Source: Magnetococcales bacterium (GTDB lineage Bacteria > Pseudomonadota > Magnetococcia > Magnetococcales > JADFZT01). From it: 64,000 bases of DNA. Every line of letters begins with the position of its first letter. Within the stretch, counting starts at the first letter, position 1. Position numbers and translations under genes: made by a program. The notes beneath the pieces were generated by a model. It did no database searches. It worked only from the letters and a program-made list of their open reading frames with translations, and was not told where the DNA came from. Location of the stretch: NCBI GenBank assembly GCA_015232395.1, contig JADFZT010000009.1:26089-90088 (forward strand), written 5' to 3'. Positions 27,215-37,895 of the stretch are shown piece after piece.

Positions 27215-27988
27215 TTAACCAAAGGTTTGCCCTTTGGTGACAAATCCCTGGAAACCATCTGCCACGGCATCATAGGGAGGTGTGGGCGCATAATGGTAGA
27301 GCCACATTTTTTTTCGAATCGCTTTTGGCAGGGTGCGGAGTTCGTCATAGTGGGCGTGGACCGGGGTTTTGAAGGCGGAGGTGTCGCAATCCTGGAAAAG
27401 CAGATCCATCCTCCCGGCCATCTCTTCCAGCAGGGGCCGCAAGGGGGGGTGGTAGAGGGCGTCGGTGGAGAGAAAAAAGGACCAATCTTCCTCAACCGTG
27501 AGGCCATAGCTGGGAATCAGGCGTTCATGAATCTGGATATGGGCCAGATCATAGGGTGTTAAGCGGATCTCTTCCCAATAGAAGGGTTTGCCCACAGTGA
27601 GGGGGTGGCATTCAAAATAGTCCTCCAACTCCATCACCTGATCGTGGACAAATTCAAGGCCACCTTTCAGAGAGTGATGCCAGAGATCGTAGAGTAGATC
27701 CTTTTCGGCATAGAGTTTGGGCTTCTGGCAGCGGGGGTTGAAATAGGTGTTGAAGGCGAGCCATTCCAGGCCGCCGACGTGATCGGCATGGAGGTGGGAG
27801 ATGTAGACGCCATTGATGCGGTTGGCGACCTCCTGGTTGCCAATGCCCTGGTCGGCCAGGGAGAGCCGGGCGTCGGCACCGCAATCAATGAGCAGGCCTT
27901 TGCCGTTTTTGGCGGTCAGGAGCATGTTCGATTGGCCATATTCAAGGGTGGTGAAAGCCCCTCCAACCCCGAGAAATGTCATTTTCAT
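27215..27988 (-). CDS. MBL-fold metallo-hydrolase
   Basis: 257 residues, single domain. The N-terminal strand MTFLGVGGAFT and the SHLHADHVGG motif (metal ligands HxHxDH) identify a metallo-beta-lactamase fold. Later ligands are plausible in FLSTDALYH and in DCDTS. The VHAHYDELRTLP...KKMWLYHYAP ending resembles RNase Z/phosphodiesterase-like members. It is likely a di-zinc or di-iron hydrolase of the cytoplasm with an unknown substrate; nothing points to beta-lactam hydrolysis. The start has only a weak GGA site; ATG at 27988 or 27982 are both possible. Confidence 0.85.
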   Translation of the reverse strand: MKMTFLGVGGAFTTLEYGQSNMLLTAKNGKGLLIDCGADARLSLADQGIGNQEVANRINGVYISHLHADHVGGLEWLAFNTYFNPRCQKPKLYAEKDLLYDLWHHSLKGGLEFVHDQVMELEDYFECHPLTVGKPFYWEEIRLTPYDLAHIQIHERLIPSYGLTVEEDWSFFLSTDALYHPPLRPLLEEMAGRMDLLFQDCDTSAFKTPVHAHYDELRTLPKAIRKKMWLYHYAPTPPYDAVADGFQGFVTKGQTFG

Positions 27989-29113
27989 CGAATGTCCAAT
28001 CGAATAGGTGTGTCATGGTGCAGTGGGAGGCTGGTGCGGCCCACAGGAGGGCTGTTCCCTTGGATCTGGAAAGCAGTCGGCCAGCTCTTTCTGGCACACT
28101 CCGACCCTCTTGAGTGGAGACAATATGGTGTTCAGCCATACGCCTCGACCCGGGAGAGATAAAGCAAGATTTTATGACATCTGACAGATTAGGTGAAAAT
28201 GGTGGGAAATGCCAGTTACATCATCAATTCATTCCAGCTGGGGCATTTTTATCGGAGGTGGTGAGATCAAGCCCTCCTTGAGGAGTTTGGTGCAATACGC
28301 CGTTTTTGGTCTTGATGTCGTGTGATGCAGCTTTCTGTAAGGATTTTAACTATCTGAATATGCTGATTTTTCAAAAAATAGCAAGCCTTGCCTGAAGACC
28401 AAAAACGGTATGTTGCCACAGGCTCTCAGGGGGGAATAGAAGTGGCCTTCCTGCCGGGTGCGGGCTTGATCGGATGGTTTTCCTTCGTTATTTCCTGCGG
28501 GTATGAGTCCATTCTGGAAATTTTGACGCTGTTTTTTGTCTATTTGCCCAGATGGTCAAGGAGTGCTTTTTTTGGCGGGGATGGCTATGAAAATAAAACA
28601 AATTCAGGATGTTGGAAAATCAATGCGGGTATCGTTTTTGTAGATTTGATCTGCTTGGTTGAGATTCGGTTGGCCTGATCGGGCCATTGTGGTTCAAATC
28701 TGTTGTGGAAGGGCGTATACTGTCCAGTTCGGGGAGGGGGTTTTTTGAGTTTCGGTTCGCGCTTTTTTCAGTCAGGCGATTTGGCCGGCCTTAAAATCCC
28801 ACAATCAAGCGTATCCACAATCCAGAGGCTTTCATCTCCTGTTTGGATTGTGACCATAGCCAACGGTTGGCAGTCGGGTGCCCTCTTGTTCCGATTTTAA
28901 AATCAGGAATGGCAGGCGTATCCAAAAAGCCCCGTCTTTATTGTTTTTTAACTTGGAATGGCTCAGCTTTAGTGGGCGGCCAATCAGGTGACACGGTTTG
29001 ATGAAGCCGTTATCCGAGAGAGGCTTTTTGCTCCGACAGGGGCCTGTTTTTTGTCAAGTTTGGTGCCTTTGACAAGCTTGGTATCACCGGTAGTTGCCGG
29101 AGATGGATTGAGA
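27989..29113. other. Long intergenic region with second MITE-like copy
   Basis: About 1.1 kb. Open frames at 28388-28678 and 28703-28900 lack domains, good starts or protein-like composition and are not called. Contains the MITE-like copy at 28284-28424. Confidence 0.45.
28284..28424 (-). repeat. MITE-like element, copy 2 (opposite orientation)
   Basis: 141 bp. The inner ends form a perfect 14-bp inverted repeat: CCGTTTTTGGTCTT (28300-28313) and AAGACCAAAAACGG (28395-28408). The outer ends, TGCAATA on the left and GCCACAGGCT on the right, match copy 1. Read on the minus strand it aligns with copy 1 along its length, including the central CATATTCAGATAG. Confidence 0.75.
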
Positions 29114-31315
29114 ATGTACATACTATCCAACCCACGCATTACAGCGATCTTAAAACCCGTCATCAACAGCTCGCCGGTCTGGCTCTCCTTGATCGTGTTG
29201 ATGCTGGGGGTGTTCGTTCAATATCATCCTCCCGCTTTTTTGAAGGTTTTGAGCGACCTGACTTTCGATGGTTATCAAAATATTCGTCCCAGGCCCTTCA
29301 TGCAGCCCTCCGTGCGTGTTGTGACTATCGACAATAAAAGCCTCAACGAAATCGGTCCCTGGCCCTGGCCCAAGGATAAGATGGCGATGCTGGTGGAAAA
29401 ACTCACCGGCATGGGGGCCAAGGTCATCGCCTTCAATATGGTTTTTGATAAAGCGGACCCATCCGCTTCCGAAAAGCTTTTGCAATTACGGGAGTTGGCC
29501 TCGGCAGCTGATCTGATGAAGCTGGCGACAGGGCTTGAAAATCAGGATGAAATATTTGCTGAGGCGGTCTCTGAAGGTCCTGTTGTTACCGGTTTTCAGG
29601 TAGAAAACAAAAAATCCAGCGCCTTTCTGGGTAAACGGCCAGCCTCCTTTCTCTTCGACGGCCAGCCCCAAATGCCGGATGTTTCCCTGCCTCTGGATAC
29701 TTTCGGAGCGACAGGTACCCTGCAACTCATCAGTCGGGAAGCCAAAGGCAATGGCGGTATTCTCGCCCTGGAGGAGCAGGAAGTGATCGCCCGTAGCTTT
29801 CCCCTGCTGTTCAAGATTGGCCGGACCATCCATCCGTCCCTGGTTTTGGAAACCCTTCGGGTGGCCCAAGGGGCCGATACCATCGATGTGAAGATTCGGC
29901 AGCCGGGCATGATCGAATCGTGGATCACCTCCCCGGGGATTGCCGGTATTAAGGTTGGAAATCTCGATATACCGACCGATACACGGGGTAATATCCTTTT
30001 TTATTATGACAGCAAGGAGCCTAAACGGTTTATCTCCGCTGCGGACATATTGCACGACAAAGTCCCCGCCCCCTATATCGAGGGGCATACGGTAATCATC
30101 GGCATGTCGGCCAGCGGTCTTTTGACCAGCCGCTTCAGCCCCTTCGGCAATGCCATCCCCGAGGTGGAAATCCAAGCCCAGCTGGCAGAGCAGATTATCA
30201 ACAGCAACTATCTTTTGCGCCCCCACTGGGAGCCTACAGCCACAGCCAGCATGTTGATCGTCTCCTGGTTGATCATGGTGTTTTTCCCAAAGCGTTTGCG
30301 CTCCATTTTGATGGGATGGTTCGTCATTGGGGTGGCCTTTTGGTTCTATCTGGCCTCCTTCTGGCTGTTCATGGAGCAGAGTATCCTCGTTGATCCCATC
30401 CTGCCTTTGATTGGTCTTTTGAGTATATTTCTGGCTATTTCCATCCCGAGAAATTTGGCCAAGGAGATGGAAAACCGTTGGATTCGGGATGCCTTTTCCC
30501 GCTATGTCTCTCCCAACCGGGTCAAGCACCTGCTGGAAAATCCCGACAAGTTGCGCCTGGAAGCGGAATTTCAGGAGTGTACCTTTGTCTTGACCGATCT
30601 GGCGGGGTTTACCTCCCTGATGGAAAACTATGAACCCAACGTCGTGGTTTCCATTCTCAACGAATATCTCGACCATATGGTCAAGATCGCCTTCAAGCAT
30701 GACGGCACCCTGGACCGGATCGTAGGTGATGCGGTGGCGGTGATGTTTTCCGCCCCCATCGAGCAGGCCGATCATGCTGAAAGAGGGCTGGCCTGTGCCA
30801 TGGAGATGGATGAGTTTGCACAAAAATTTGCCAAAACCAAACAGGATGAAGGCTTTCCCTTCGGCAAGACCCGGGTGGGGGTCAATACCGGCAAAGTGCT
30901 GGTGGGCAACTTTGGTGGCACCACCATGTTTGACTATCGGGCGTTGGGGGATCCCATCAACACCTGTGCCCGGCTGGAGAGCGTCAACAAGCAGTTGGGC
31001 GGCCATATCTGTGTGAGTTGGGAGACGGTCCAGCAGTGCCCCGATTTTGTCGGTCGGGAAGTCGGCACTCTGGTGCTCAAGGGCAAAGCCCAAGGTATCA
31101 AGGCCTTTGAACCGTTAAGCCGGGAAGAGGAACAGTCCGAGCGGGTGGTGGCTTATAAGGCGGCCTTTGAATTGATGAAGAGTGAAGATCCCAAGGCGGT
31201 GCAAATGTTTGCCGAGCTGGCTAAAACCTATCCTGAAGATCCCCTGATCAAATTCCATAACAAGCGCCTTGGGGATGGTCAGAGTGGTGAGCGGGTGGTA
31301 TTTACGCAAAAATAG
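29114..31315 (+). CDS. CHASE2-domain membrane adenylate cyclase
   Basis: About 733 residues from the ATG at 29114; the frame is open to a GTG at 28988 but that start lacks a site. Layout: TM1 (about 22-40), a CHASE2 extracytoplasmic sensor (with VRVVTIDNKSLNEIGPWPWPKD and the GHTVIIGMSASGL segment), three membrane helices (about 365-450), and a class III cyclase domain (about 485-660). Metal ligands lie in VLTDLAGFTS and DRIVGDAV, and the catalytic pair in INTCARLE. The usual substrate-binding Lys before IVGD is Arg here. CHASE2-cyclases sense an unknown external signal and make cAMP. It is a single-gene unit. Confidence 0.9.
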   Translation: MYILSNPRITAILKPVINSSPVWLSLIVLMLGVFVQYHPPAFLKVLSDLTFDGYQNIRPRPFMQPSVRVVTIDNKSLNEIGPWPWPKDKMAMLVEKLTGMGAKVIAFNMVFDKADPSASEKLLQLRELASAADLMKLATGLENQDEIFAEAVSEGPVVTGFQVENKKSSAFLGKRPASFLFDGQPQMPDVSLPLDTFGATGTLQLISREAKGNGGILALEEQEVIARSFPLLFKIGRTIHPSLVLETLRVAQGADTIDVKIRQPGMIESWITSPGIAGIKVGNLDIPTDTRGNILFYYDSKEPKRFISAADILHDKVPAPYIEGHTVIIGMSASGLLTSRFSPFGNAIPEVEIQAQLAEQIINSNYLLRPHWEPTATASMLIVSWLIMVFFPKRLRSILMGWFVIGVAFWFYLASFWLFMEQSILVDPILPLIGLLSIFLAISIPRNLAKEMENRWIRDAFSRYVSPNRVKHLLENPDKLRLEAEFQECTFVLTDLAGFTSLMENYEPNVVVSILNEYLDHMVKIAFKHDGTLDRIVGDAVAVMFSAPIEQADHAERGLACAMEMDEFAQKFAKTKQDEGFPFGKTRVGVNTGKVLVGNFGGTTMFDYRALGDPINTCARLESVNKQLGGHICVSWETVQQCPDFVGREVGTLVLKGKAQGIKAFEPLSREEEQSERVVAYKAAFELMKSEDPKAVQMFAELAKTYPEDPLIKFHNKRLGDGQSGERVVFTQK

Positions 31316-31496
31316 AGACGGCTGCGGGCAATCATTGAACCCGCATTGGCAAAAGTACGGCGCTCACTCTTCTCGACTCATTCCGGCCATCAGTTGTCAG
31401 CCGCCCGGTGGGTTGCCAGGAGACCAACGATACTTTTGATTGAACGCAGAAGATTGAAAAGTCGTTGCGAATTGCGACAGGCTCAATACGATAGGC

Positions 31497-31862
31497 ATGT
31501 CCCAAAAAAAGAGCGAAATACACTGCGCCATCCACCTGTTCGACCCACCGTCAGACTATGATGAGCGGATCATCCAGGCCCGCAAGCAGCATCGGTGTGT
31601 GGAGTGTCCAGACCCCATCAAGCCTGGGGAGTGGTACGTACTTTATCGACGAATTCGCAAAAGCCGAAAGGTGGGAAGTTTCAAGCGTTGTGGTTTTTGT
31701 GCCAGTGCGGCCAAAAAGGCCGGGTTTCCGACCCATTTTGGTCAACTGGCCAAAATGGTGCGGGAGAGTTTGGGGGCCAATCGGGAGGGGGCTCTTCAAA
31801 TCTTTGGTGAGCAGGGTTGGCAGGTCGTCCAAAAGAAATATTTCCAGGTTTTCCCGGATTGA
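31497..31862 (+). CDS. Small zinc-ribbon-like hypothetical protein
   Basis: 121 residues. The central part has CVECPDPIKPGEWYVLY and, further on, RCGFC: four cysteines arranged as a likely treble-clef or zinc-ribbon. Basic residues (RIRKSRKVGSFK) lie between them. The first pattern recurs in small phage-related proteins, but I do not recognise a named family. No strong ribosome-binding site, and the start at 31497 is uncertain. Confidence 0.5.
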   Translation: MSQKKSEIHCAIHLFDPPSDYDERIIQARKQHRCVECPDPIKPGEWYVLYRRIRKSRKVGSFKRCGFCASAAKKAGFPTHFGQLAKMVRESLGANREGALQIFGEQGWQVVQKKYFQVFPD

Positions 31863-31989
31863 TGGGGGGCTTGTTTTTTTGTTTGCAGGAGCTTCTCTGC
31901 AGGCACCCATGGCCTGGATGAAGCGCCAGGCCATGGGATGGTTGTGGTGAGGGAGAGGATTTCAAAGGAAATCAGCTCCGGTTGAAGTG

Positions 31990-32130
31990 GATGAAAGTGG
32001 AACTGCTGGTCCTGTCCCCTTTTTTGTCTTCCTGTCTCTTTTTTTTGTCTCCTTGCCTTTTTTTGTCTTGTTGTATTTTCTTTGCGTTTTTTGTCTGTTG
32101 TCCTTTCTGTTTTTTCCCCCTTTCCAGTCG
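31990..32130. repeat. Polypyrimidine tract with degenerate TTTTTTGTCT repeats
   Basis: TTTTTTGTCT or a one-base variant recurs about every 20-30 bp (about 32020, 32040, 32060 and 32088), giving a strongly C/T-biased plus strand downstream of the polyaspartate gene. A plus-strand frame here would encode only low-complexity Phe/Leu/Ser/Cys and is not a gene. Confidence 0.55.
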
Positions 32131-32264
32131 TTGCCGTCCCTTGGCGTTTAGTGTGTTCCCTGCCTTCTGTCTTCCCTGCCATTCCCTGCCTTCTCACAAT
32201 CTGTTGCTTTACTCTGAAGCCGGTTTTTTCCAGGACTCGTGATCCCAGGGATTAGATTTAAGAC

Positions 32265-33662
<1,398 letters not shown>

Positions 33663-34086
33663 CTTTTTTGCTCCTTACAATAAGAGTGGTTGCATTCTGT
33701 CAAACAAACCCCGCCTGCCGTCGTGGTTTGATCTGTTTATTTGGCGTGAACCCCATGACCCGGAAGACGAAAATGGATTTGGGACCGTTCGTTTTCTGCA
33801 GGTTCACGCCTGTTTTTGGTCCGCTTGAGGGGGGATCATGAGGGGCCAACCTGAAGGCAACCTGACAGCAGATGATAAAAAATCGTCTGAGTGCATTTTT
33901 TTTGGGATGGGTCGAAAATGGACGGGTATGGGGTGGGTTGAGAGAGGGGTCGTGGATTGCGGGGGGGGGATGGGGGATTGTATGCTGGAAACCTGATCCG
34001 GTAGTGGGTCTGGAGGAATATAGGCAAGAGTCCCAGCGTATTTATTTTGGATATTTTATTGGGGAATCGACTGGAAGGAGTGGGTA
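33663..34086. other. Divergent intergenic region
   Basis: Separates the SLH-cytochrome gene (minus) from the response regulator (plus). Contains a perfect 10-bp inverted repeat, GGCGTGAACC (33743-33752) and GGTTCACGCC (33801-33810), and near-direct repeats ACCTGA/ACCTGACA at about 33848-33867. No gene. Confidence 0.45.
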
Positions 34087-34770
34087 GTGCGTCTCTTATT
34101 TGTGGAAGACAACGAAAAATTGCTGGATCTGGTGCCGGAGGGGCTCAAAGCGGCCGGTTTTACCGTGGATAGCGTCTCCAGTGTTGAGGATTCCCTGGCA
34201 GCGGTGGATGGCGTTGATTATGACGCGGTCATTCTGGATTTGGGGCTTCCAGATGGGGATGGCATCGAAGTGCTCAACCATCTGCGCAAGCGTCAGGGAA
34301 AGCTGGTACCGATCCTGATTTTGACCGCCCGCACCGCCCTGGGCGACAAGGTGGATGGCCTGAACAAGGGAGCAGACGACTATCTGGTCAAGCCTTTTGC
34401 CATGGCTGAGCTGGAGGCGCGGGTCAAGGCGCTATTGCGGCGTCCGGGGGGGGCGTTGGGTATCACCCTCTCGGTGGGTAATCTGACCTTTGATACCGTG
34501 GCCCGGGAGGCCCGTGTCGGGGAGGTGGGCTTGCCTCTTTCCCGCCGGGAGCTGGATGTGTTGGAGCAGCTCATGCGCCGGGCGGGCAAGGTGGTGCCCA
34601 AGGGGGTGATGGAGGAGCGTATTTATGGCTTTGATGAAGAGGTGGAGTCCAATGCGGTGGAGGTGCATGTCTCTCGCTTGCGCAAAAGCCTGAAAAAATC
34701 CACCGCCACCGCCGCCATCCACACCATACGGGGAGTCGGTTATCTCATTATGGCGGAGGCAGGAGCATGA
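34087..34770 (+). CDS. OmpR/PhoB-type response regulator
   Basis: 227 residues. The receiver (about 1-120) has ED acidic residues near the start, phosphoacceptor Asp in VILDLGLPDGDG, and KPF. A winged-helix effector (about 128-222) has LSRRELDVLEQLM...VHVSRLRKSL and the closing IHTIRGVGYLI. Closest in style to the QseB/TctD subgroup. The GTG start at 34087 follows AAGGAG by 7 nt. Its stop overlaps the kinase start (ATGA), so the pair is translationally coupled. Inverted repeats in the divergent upstream region could be its own operator and might also control the SLH-cytochrome gene. Confidence 0.92.
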   Translation: MRLLFVEDNEKLLDLVPEGLKAAGFTVDSVSSVEDSLAAVDGVDYDAVILDLGLPDGDGIEVLNHLRKRQGKLVPILILTARTALGDKVDGLNKGADDYLVKPFAMAELEARVKALLRRPGGALGITLSVGNLTFDTVAREARVGEVGLPLSRRELDVLEQLMRRAGKVVPKGVMEERIYGFDEEVESNAVEVHVSRLRKSLKKSTATAAIHTIRGVGYLIMAEAGA

Positions 34771-36305
34771 GCGATTCCAATGCAGAGGTGGCTGATGCCA
34801 GCAGTGTTGTGGCTGTGACCAATTCCAGCAGTGGTGTGGCGATGAGGGATCCTGGCCACACTCATCTGGCCGTGACACCTGCCAAGGATCAAGGAAGCAA
34901 GGGCGCTGACAAGGGGGGGGCAGGGGAGTGGTCCCTTTTGCAGCGCACCTTGAAGCAGGTCGCCATCGTTTCAGTCTTGAGTGTCTTGATTCTGCTGGTC
35001 ACCCTGGGGCTGCGGATTGGTGAGGGTTCCCGACATCTGTTTGATTTTCGTCTCCATCAACACGCCACTGAAATCATCCGTCATGTCCTGGTGGATAAAG
35101 AGGGCAGGGTGACGGTGGATCATTCCGAGCGCCTGCTGGAAAAGTATGCCTATGAGGAGGGGGGTGAGGGCAAGTTTCGCTATGCCATCCTCAACCGATC
35201 CGGGCAGGTGGTGGTGGGCTCCGAGCCCCACACCGATCCCCTGGTGGAGTTTGAGCCCTTTCCTGTTGGCGGTTCCCACTATTTCCAGACCCTTTCTGAA
35301 AGCACCGATGCGATTTTGGTGGGAATTGTCCTTGGTTTTGAGGTGGGTGGGCGTGCCTACTGGGTGCAGGCCGCACAAAATACCAGCCACATGGATGCCT
35401 TTATCGATCTGATGATTGAGGAGTTTTTTGAAGATTTCGGCTGGGCGGTGATTGTCGCTTTCATGTTGGTGATGGGGGCGATCCACTTGACCATTCGTCG
35501 GGGGTTGAAACCTTTGACTGCGATATCCGGCAAAGCCCGGGCTTTGGGGCCTGATCGACTTGATGTGCGACTGGATGAAGAAGACCTGCCCCGGGAAATT
35601 TTGCCCCTGGTGCAGGCGGTCAATGGCGCGTTGGATCGGTTGGAGGAGGGGTTTCAACGACAGAAGGAGTTTACTGCTGACGTTGCTCACGAGCTGCGCA
35701 CCCCCTTGACAGTCCTCATGTCCCGTCTTGATCTCACCCTGCCCCGGGAGCAGTCCGGCCCGCTGTTTGACGATCTGGATGATTTGATCCGTCTGATCAA
35801 TCAGCTGCTGAAAGAGGCAGAGCTGGATACCTTCATCTTGCCAGTGGATGCCAGGGCGGATCTGTTGCAGCTTTCCCGGGATGTGGTGGCACGTCTGGCC
35901 CCCCTGGCGATTCGGGAGGGAAAATTTTTGGAGGTGATCGGGGTGGAGTCACCTGTGGTGGTGCATGGCGCGGCGGCTCCCTTGAGCCAGGCGGTGCGCA
36001 ACTTGGTGGAAAATGCCCTGCGTTACACACCCAGTGGTGAGACGGTGAGCGTTGAGGTGGTGGCCGAGCCTGTTCCGGAAATTCGGGTCATTGATCGAGG
36101 GCCAGGCATTGCTGAGAAGGCGGTTTCTTCGATTTTTGAACGCTTTTCAAAGCCCATCGGTGGCAGGCGACACGGCGCAGGATTGGGGCTGGCCATCGTT
36201 CACAAGATCATGACCCGCCACCAGGCTCAGGTTTCCGTCGCCAAGGCGCCAGAGAAAGGATCGGTCTTCACTTTGCGTTTTGCGAAGAATCAAGCCACGG
36301 AGTGA
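34767..36305 (+). CDS. Membrane sensor histidine kinase partner of the OmpR-type regulator
   Basis: 512 residues. A cytoplasmic N-terminal extension of about 60 Ser/Ala/Gly-rich residues is unusual for the family. TM1 (about 66-87), an extracytoplasmic sensor of about 135 residues, TM2 (about 226-246) and a HAMP follow. HisKA has its His in DVAHELRTPLTVL (about 308). HATPase_c has an N box (LVENALRYTP), DRGPGI and GAGLGLAI. The sensor plus layout resemble QseC/TctE-type kinases. It overlaps the regulator gene by 4 bp and should phosphorylate it. Confidence 0.9.
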   Translation: MSDSNAEVADASSVVAVTNSSSGVAMRDPGHTHLAVTPAKDQGSKGADKGGAGEWSLLQRTLKQVAIVSVLSVLILLVTLGLRIGEGSRHLFDFRLHQHATEIIRHVLVDKEGRVTVDHSERLLEKYAYEEGGEGKFRYAILNRSGQVVVGSEPHTDPLVEFEPFPVGGSHYFQTLSESTDAILVGIVLGFEVGGRAYWVQAAQNTSHMDAFIDLMIEEFFEDFGWAVIVAFMLVMGAIHLTIRRGLKPLTAISGKARALGPDRLDVRLDEEDLPREILPLVQAVNGALDRLEEGFQRQKEFTADVAHELRTPLTVLMSRLDLTLPREQSGPLFDDLDDLIRLINQLLKEAELDTFILPVDARADLLQLSRDVVARLAPLAIREGKFLEVIGVESPVVVHGAAAPLSQAVRNLVENALRYTPSGETVSVEVVAEPVPEIRVIDRGPGIAEKAVSSIFERFSKPIGGRRHGAGLGLAIVHKIMTRHQAQVSVAKAPEKGSVFTLRFAKNQATE

Positions 36306-36452
36306 GTCTGAAAGGGGGGGAGTCTGAAAATAGCGTTCGTTAGGAGAGAGTCCAGCCAGGTATACTGGGTGCGTGATTTTTTTTGATCGCCATGGCGTGG
36401 ATACCATCCCGGTAGATAGGAGCTACCAGTCGGAGCGGGCTGAAACAAGCGC

Positions 36453-37895
36453 ATGAAAAAAAACCAACCTTCCCAAGCTCTGCCCATTGTCCTGGTGGAT
36501 GATGAGGAGGAGGCTCTTATCGGCTCCTCCCAGCTGCTCCAGGAGGCGGGTTTGGGGCTGGTGGTCACTTTGACGGAGAGCCGCGAATTGTTGGCTTTTT
36601 TGTCAAAAAATGGCGCAGCAGTGGTGGTGCTCGATATGGTGAAGCCCTTTGTTCAGGGGCAGACGCTGCTCCAGGAGGTTCGGGCTCGCTTTCCGGAGAT
36701 GCCTGTGATCGTGACAACCGCCATGCAGGAGCTGCAAACAGCCGTGACCTGCATGAAGATGGGCGCCTTTGATTGTTTGGGCAAACCGATAGAAAAGAAC
36801 CGTTTTATCACCACCATCAAACGGGCTGTCGAGTTACAGCAACTGCGTCTTCAGACCCAGACTCTCAAGGAATATCTGCTCTCCGGCCAACTTCAGAATG
36901 GAGATAGCTTTGCCACGATGGTCACCCGTAGCGAGCGGATGCGGGCGATCTTTCAATATGTCGAAGCGGTGGCCCCCTCCATGGAGTCGGTTTTGGTGAG
37001 TGGTGAAACGGGGGTTGGCAAAGAGCTTTTGGTGGGGGCCCTCCATCAGGTGAGTGGCCGGGCTGGTTCTTTGGTCGCTCTCAATGTGGCCGGTATTGAC
37101 GACCATTTTTTTTCCGACACCCTCTTTGGTCATCGCAAGGGGGCTTTTTCCGGGGCAGATCGGGTTCGCCAGGGCTTGATTGCCGAAGCGGCTGGTGGAA
37201 CCCTTTTTTTGGATGAAATTGGTGAGCTGGCGGAAACCTCCCAGGTCAAACTCCTGCGTCTACTCCAGGATCAGGCCTATTATCCTTTGGGTTCTGATGT
37301 GCCCCACAAGTCCGATGCCCGGGTGGTTTGTGCGACCCATCGTGATCTCAAAGCGGCCGTCAAGGCGGGGCATTTTCGCTCTGATCTCTATTATCGTTTA
37401 GCTACCCATCAGATTCACATCCCGCCATTGCGGGAGCGTCAGGAGGATATTTCCCTGCTGGTAGATCATTTTTTAAAGGAGGCCGCCCACACCCTCCATA
37501 AGCAGGTTCCCACTCCGCCTCCGGAGCTGTTTCAGCTGTTGAACGTCCACCCTTTCCCCGGTAACATTCGGGAGCTGATGGCCATGGTCCATGACGCCGT
37601 GGCCCGTCATCGCTCGGGTATACTCTCCATGAAAAGCTTTGTGGATAAACTGGTGGAAAATCCCTCTCCCGTTTTGGTGAGTGAACGCCAGGAGAGCCAG
37701 GAAGAGAATCTATTCCAACATCTGCCCAACCCCCTGCCCACCTTCCGTGAAGCGGAAGAACAACTCCTGGAAGAAGCCATGAGGCGGGCGGGCAACAATC
37801 AGGGCATCGCCGCCAACATGCTGGGCCTCTCCCGCCCCGCCTTGAATCGTCGAGTGCGTTTGGCGTCTGATAAAGAGAGGGGCGGTAAGAGTTGA
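36453..37895 (+). CDS. NtrC-type sigma-54-dependent response regulator
   Basis: 480 residues. Receiver (about 10-130) with DDEEE pocket and phosphoacceptor D61. AAA+ domain (about 155-385) with Walker A GETGVGKE, Walker B GGTLFLDEIGE and arginine-finger region FRSDLYYRL. Fis-type HTH at the C-terminus (NQGIAANMLGLSRPALNRRV). The sigma-54 contact loop reads GAFSGA instead of GAFTGA. Ser keeps the hydroxyl, so function is plausible. The AAA+ core is shortened between Walker A and the loop. No cognate kinase is adjacent; the hybrid kinases on either side have receivers of their own. No good sigma-54 promoter was found next to it. Confidence 0.9.
   Translation: MKKNQPSQALPIVLVDDEEEALIGSSQLLQEAGLGLVVTLTESRELLAFLSKNGAAVVVLDMVKPFVQGQTLLQEVRARFPEMPVIVTTAMQELQTAVTCMKMGAFDCLGKPIEKNRFITTIKRAVELQQLRLQTQTLKEYLLSGQLQNGDSFATMVTRSERMRAIFQYVEAVAPSMESVLVSGETGVGKELLVGALHQVSGRAGSLVALNVAGIDDHFFSDTLFGHRKGAFSGADRVRQGLIAEAAGGTLFLDEIGELAETSQVKLLRLLQDQAYYPLGSDVPHKSDARVVCATHRDLKAAVKAGHFRSDLYYRLATHQIHIPPLRERQEDISLLVDHFLKEAAHTLHKQVPTPPPELFQLLNVHPFPGNIRELMAMVHDAVARHRSGILSMKSFVDKLVENPSPVLVSERQESQEENLFQHLPNPLPTFREAEEQLLEEAMRRAGNNQGIAANMLGLSRPALNRRVRLASDKERGGKS

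Noticed and set aside
29486..31093. 535-codon minus-strand open frame
   Set aside because: Lies antisense inside the CHASE2 cyclase gene; the composition (Gly/His/Gln-rich, no domain) is that of a shadow frame.
31982..32242. 86-codon Cys/Phe/Leu-rich frame
   Set aside because: Produced by the polypyrimidine repeat tract; not a credible protein.
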